Positions 5,876 through 7,146 of a stretch of 7,146 nt of DNA are shown in pieces. Each line of letters starts with the position of its first letter. Position 1 is the first letter of the stretch. The notes under the pieces were generated by a model, which saw only the letters and a program-made list of their open reading frames with translations, had not been told where the DNA came from and searched no databases. The stretch comes from Gammaproteobacteria bacterium. GTDB taxonomy: Bacteria > Pseudomonadota > Gammaproteobacteria > S012-40. The position numbers were made by a program, and so were the translations under genes. The DNA lies in NCBI GenBank assembly GCA_029879945.1, contig JAOUPJ010000190.1, forward strand, positions 1 through 7,146, given 5' to 3'.

Positions 5876-5892
5876 AGCAAGTAGCTAGCCAA
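5876..5892 (-). promoter_or_regulatory. Sigma54 (RpoN) -24/-12 promoter
   Basis: The minus strand reads TTGGC-N7-TTGCT. The invariant GG (5889-5890) and GC (5877-5878) are 10 bp apart, as sigma54 requires. It matches the full YTGGCACGRNNNTTGCW consensus everywhere except three less conserved positions. Transcription should begin near 5865 and run toward the small ORFs and the terminator at 5505-5529. An AT-rich stretch (5893-5942) lies directly upstream, as expected for DNA bent between promoter and enhancer, though no clear IHF consensus was found. The neighbouring gene encodes a sigma54 activator with an intact GAFTGA loop. Confidence 0.75.
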
Positions 5893-6073
5893 GTTCTAAA
5901 TATTCTTTTAATTACTTTAAATACATAGAGTTATTTTAAAAATCCCAAACAGAATGCGCCAAATATCTTGCTCCAGGGATTTTCCGGATTTTTTCTGTTG
6001 GGTTTGTGCGACATGATTGATGGAGGGGCTCGACTAAAACAGAACGAATTATTTAGGAAAGGGAGGCCCCCAC
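5893..6073. other. Non-coding upstream region of the sigma54 promoter
   Basis: No supported gene. The segment holds an AT-rich tract (5893-5942), a near match to the GlrR operator (5996-6013), and three copies of AACAGAA (5948-5954, 5993-5999 inverted, 6038-6044) spaced exactly 45 bp apart. It is bounded on the right by the terminator of the GlrR-like gene, and is best read as the enhancer region of the sigma54 promoter. Confidence 0.5.
5996..6013 (-). promoter_or_regulatory. Candidate GlrR upstream activating site
   Basis: On the plus strand TGTT-N10-GACA; on the minus strand TGTC-N10-AACA. The enterobacterial GlrR consensus, as I recall it, is TGTC-N10-GACA, so 7 of 8 specified bases match. 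The centre lies about 140 bp upstream of the predicted sigma54 start, a normal enhancer distance. Only one such site was found. Confidence 0.45.
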
Positions 6074-6118
6074 AAATAAAAAACCCATCGATGGCGAGAG
6101 GGTGCCACCGATGGGTTT
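6074..6118 (-). terminator. Intrinsic terminator of the glrR-like gene
   Basis: A perfect 10-bp stem, AAACCCATCG (6081-6090) with CGATGGGTTT (6109-6118), is extended inward after one mismatch by TGGC/GCCA (6092-6095, 6104-6107). In the minus-strand RNA it is followed by a U-rich run (complement of about 6078-6083). It begins 22 nt after the stop codon of the activator gene. Confidence 0.9.
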
Positions 6119-6139
6119 GGTCCAAGCCAGCCTGAACGG

Positions 6140-7146
6140 CTAGCGGGCAACCTTAAATTGAGCTGGGTCCAAGTGATGACGATGCAGGAGTTTATAAAAC
6201 TCGGTGCGATTTCGATTGGCTAGCCTGGCCGCCTGACTCACATTTCCGCTGGTGAGCTGGAGCAGTTTAAGCAGATAGTCCCGTTCGAAGCGACGCTTGG
6301 CCTCGGTGAGCGGAACGATCTTGCCTGGCTTGCCACGCAAGGCCTTAAGGACGAGTCTGGCGGGGATGATAGAGGTGGTACACAGGGCAAAACTCTGTTC
6401 TACCACGTTTTTCAGCTGCCTGATGTTGCCCGGCCAGTTGGCGGTCATGAGCAACTCCATTGCGTCCGGGGCAAAAGACCGTACCTTTTTACCTGTTTCT
6501 TTAACAAGTTCCTGCAAAAAATATTTGGCCAGCAGAGGGATGTCCTGTCGTCTATCCCCCATATTGGGCAACTCCAACGTGACAACATTCAACCGATAAT
6601 AGAGATCTTCACGGAAATTTCCGAGAGACATCTCTTTTTCAATATCGCAATGGGTTGCCGAGAGAATACGGACATTTACTGGGATGGTCTTGGTTGAGCC
6701 TACCGGTCTGACCTGACGCTCCTGCAAGACCCTCAGCAACTTGACCTGTAGGGCGAGGGGCATATCGCCAATCTCGTCCAGGAAGATGGTGCCACCCGCT
6801 GCGGCCTGGAATAGACCCTCATAACTATTTGATGCACCGGTAAAAGCGCCTCGCGTGTGGCCAAACAATTCGGATTCCAGCAAGTGTTCTGGAATAGCGG
6901 CGCAGTTTACCGCAATAAAGGGTTGATCCCTACGGGGACTGGCCTTGTGTATGGCCTTGGCCAATAATTCCTTTCCCGTTCCGCTTTCACCGTGGATGAA
7001 GACACTGGTGTCACCCTTTGCTACCAGCTGGGCCTGGGCCAGCAATTCTTCCATAATGGGGCTTTGGGTAATGATCTCGCGACGCCATTCCTTACTGCCA
7101 TCCGCATCTACCGCATCCATGGTGGAACCACTTACTGATAGGGCCT
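6140..7146 (-). CDS. glrR: GlrR-like sigma54-dependent response regulator, AAA+ and DNA-binding part; N-terminus outside the window
   Basis: Cytoplasmic enhancer-binding protein that opens sigma54-RNA polymerase complexes by ATP hydrolysis. The frame is open to the right edge, past a Met at 7120, so that Met is probably internal and a phosphoacceptor receiver domain is expected beyond the window. Numbering from that Met, the AAA+ domain shows Walker A GESGTGKE (44-51), ESELFGHTRGAFTGA with the sigma54-contacting GAFTGA loop (91-96), and Walker B GGTIFLDEIGD with Asp115/Glu116. It also has the NFREDLYYRLNVV sensor region and WPGNIRQLKNVVEQ. The C-terminal Fis-type helix-turn-helix (about 290-320) contains RNRTEFYKLLHRHHLDP, closely resembling enterobacterial GlrR (QseF/YfhA) from memory. 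In Escherichia coli, GlrR with sensor GlrK activates the sRNA gene glmY. A sigma54 promoter and a GlrR-like site follow this gene's terminator. The gene symbol rests on the C-terminal signature; another NtrC-family regulator is the alternative. Confidence 0.85.
   Translation of the reverse strand, partial: ALSVSGSTMDAVDADGSKEWRREIITQSPIMEELLAQAQLVAKGDTSVFIHGESGTGKELLAKAIHKASPRRDQPFIAVNCAAIPEHLLESELFGHTRGAFTGASNSYEGLFQAAAGGTIFLDEIGDMPLALQVKLLRVLQERQVRPVGSTKTIPVNVRILSATHCDIEKEMSLGNFREDLYYRLNVVTLELPNMGDRRQDIPLLAKYFLQELVKETGKKVRSFAPDAMELLMTANWPGNIRQLKNVVEQSFALCTTSIIPARLVLKALRGKPGKIVPLTEAKRRFERDYLLKLLQLTSGNVSQAARLANRNRTEFYKLLHRHHLDPAQFKVAR

Noticed and set aside
5931..6125. Minus-strand ORF of 64 codons, and its inner 27-codon version starting MSHKPNRKNPEN
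   Set aside because: The long form runs through the terminator stem of the activator gene. The short form has no Shine-Dalgarno (the upstream bases are CCCCTCC) and covers the putative activator site. Composition alone is not enough to call it.

Overview
The window looks like a chromosomal segment from a gammaproteobacterium, probably an environmental respiratory or sulfur/metal-active lineage. This is inferred from a GlrR-type sigma54 activator, an NFU-domain protein with a close-set divergent glutathione S-transferase, and an exported c-type cytochrome/SUMF1 fusion. Base composition is fairly balanced, with one AT-rich patch at about 5893-5942. No rRNA, tRNA, CRISPR array or insertion sequence was seen.

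Left part (1-4363, all minus strand, transcribed right to left). A plausible sigma70 promoter (4335-4363) precedes four closely spaced genes: an exported protein with two CxxCH haem sites fused to a SUMF1/FGE-sulfatase domain (3226-4263); a second exported SUMF1-like protein (2228-3208); a four-helix DUF2214 membrane protein (1703-2176); and a P-type II cation-transporting ATPase (1-1647), cut by the window edge at its TGD motif. Gaps are 17, 51 and 55 bp, so one operon is possible. A strong hairpin sits directly before the DUF2214 start.

Middle (4366-5529). An NFU-type Fe-S protein (minus) and an omega-like glutathione S-transferase (plus) are divergent across 76 bp. Just after the GST stop lies a hairpin whose U-tract faces minus-strand transcripts, so it is built to stop RNA arriving from the right.

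Right part (5530-7146). The 3' two thirds of a GlrR-like sigma54 response regulator (minus) ends at a strong intrinsic terminator. The roughly 550 bp between that terminator and the GST terminator carries no long gene. On the minus strand it holds a textbook -24/-12 sigma54 promoter (5876-5892) and, upstream of it, a near match to the GlrR operator (TGTT-N10-GACA). Downstream are two tandem small ORFs, 37 aa with a strong Shine-Dalgarno and 25 aa forming one hydrophobic helix, and then the minus-strand terminator. The whole unit would give an RNA of about 360 nt. I take it as a candidate GlrR/sigma54-controlled small-protein or small-RNA locus and as the most interesting part of the window.
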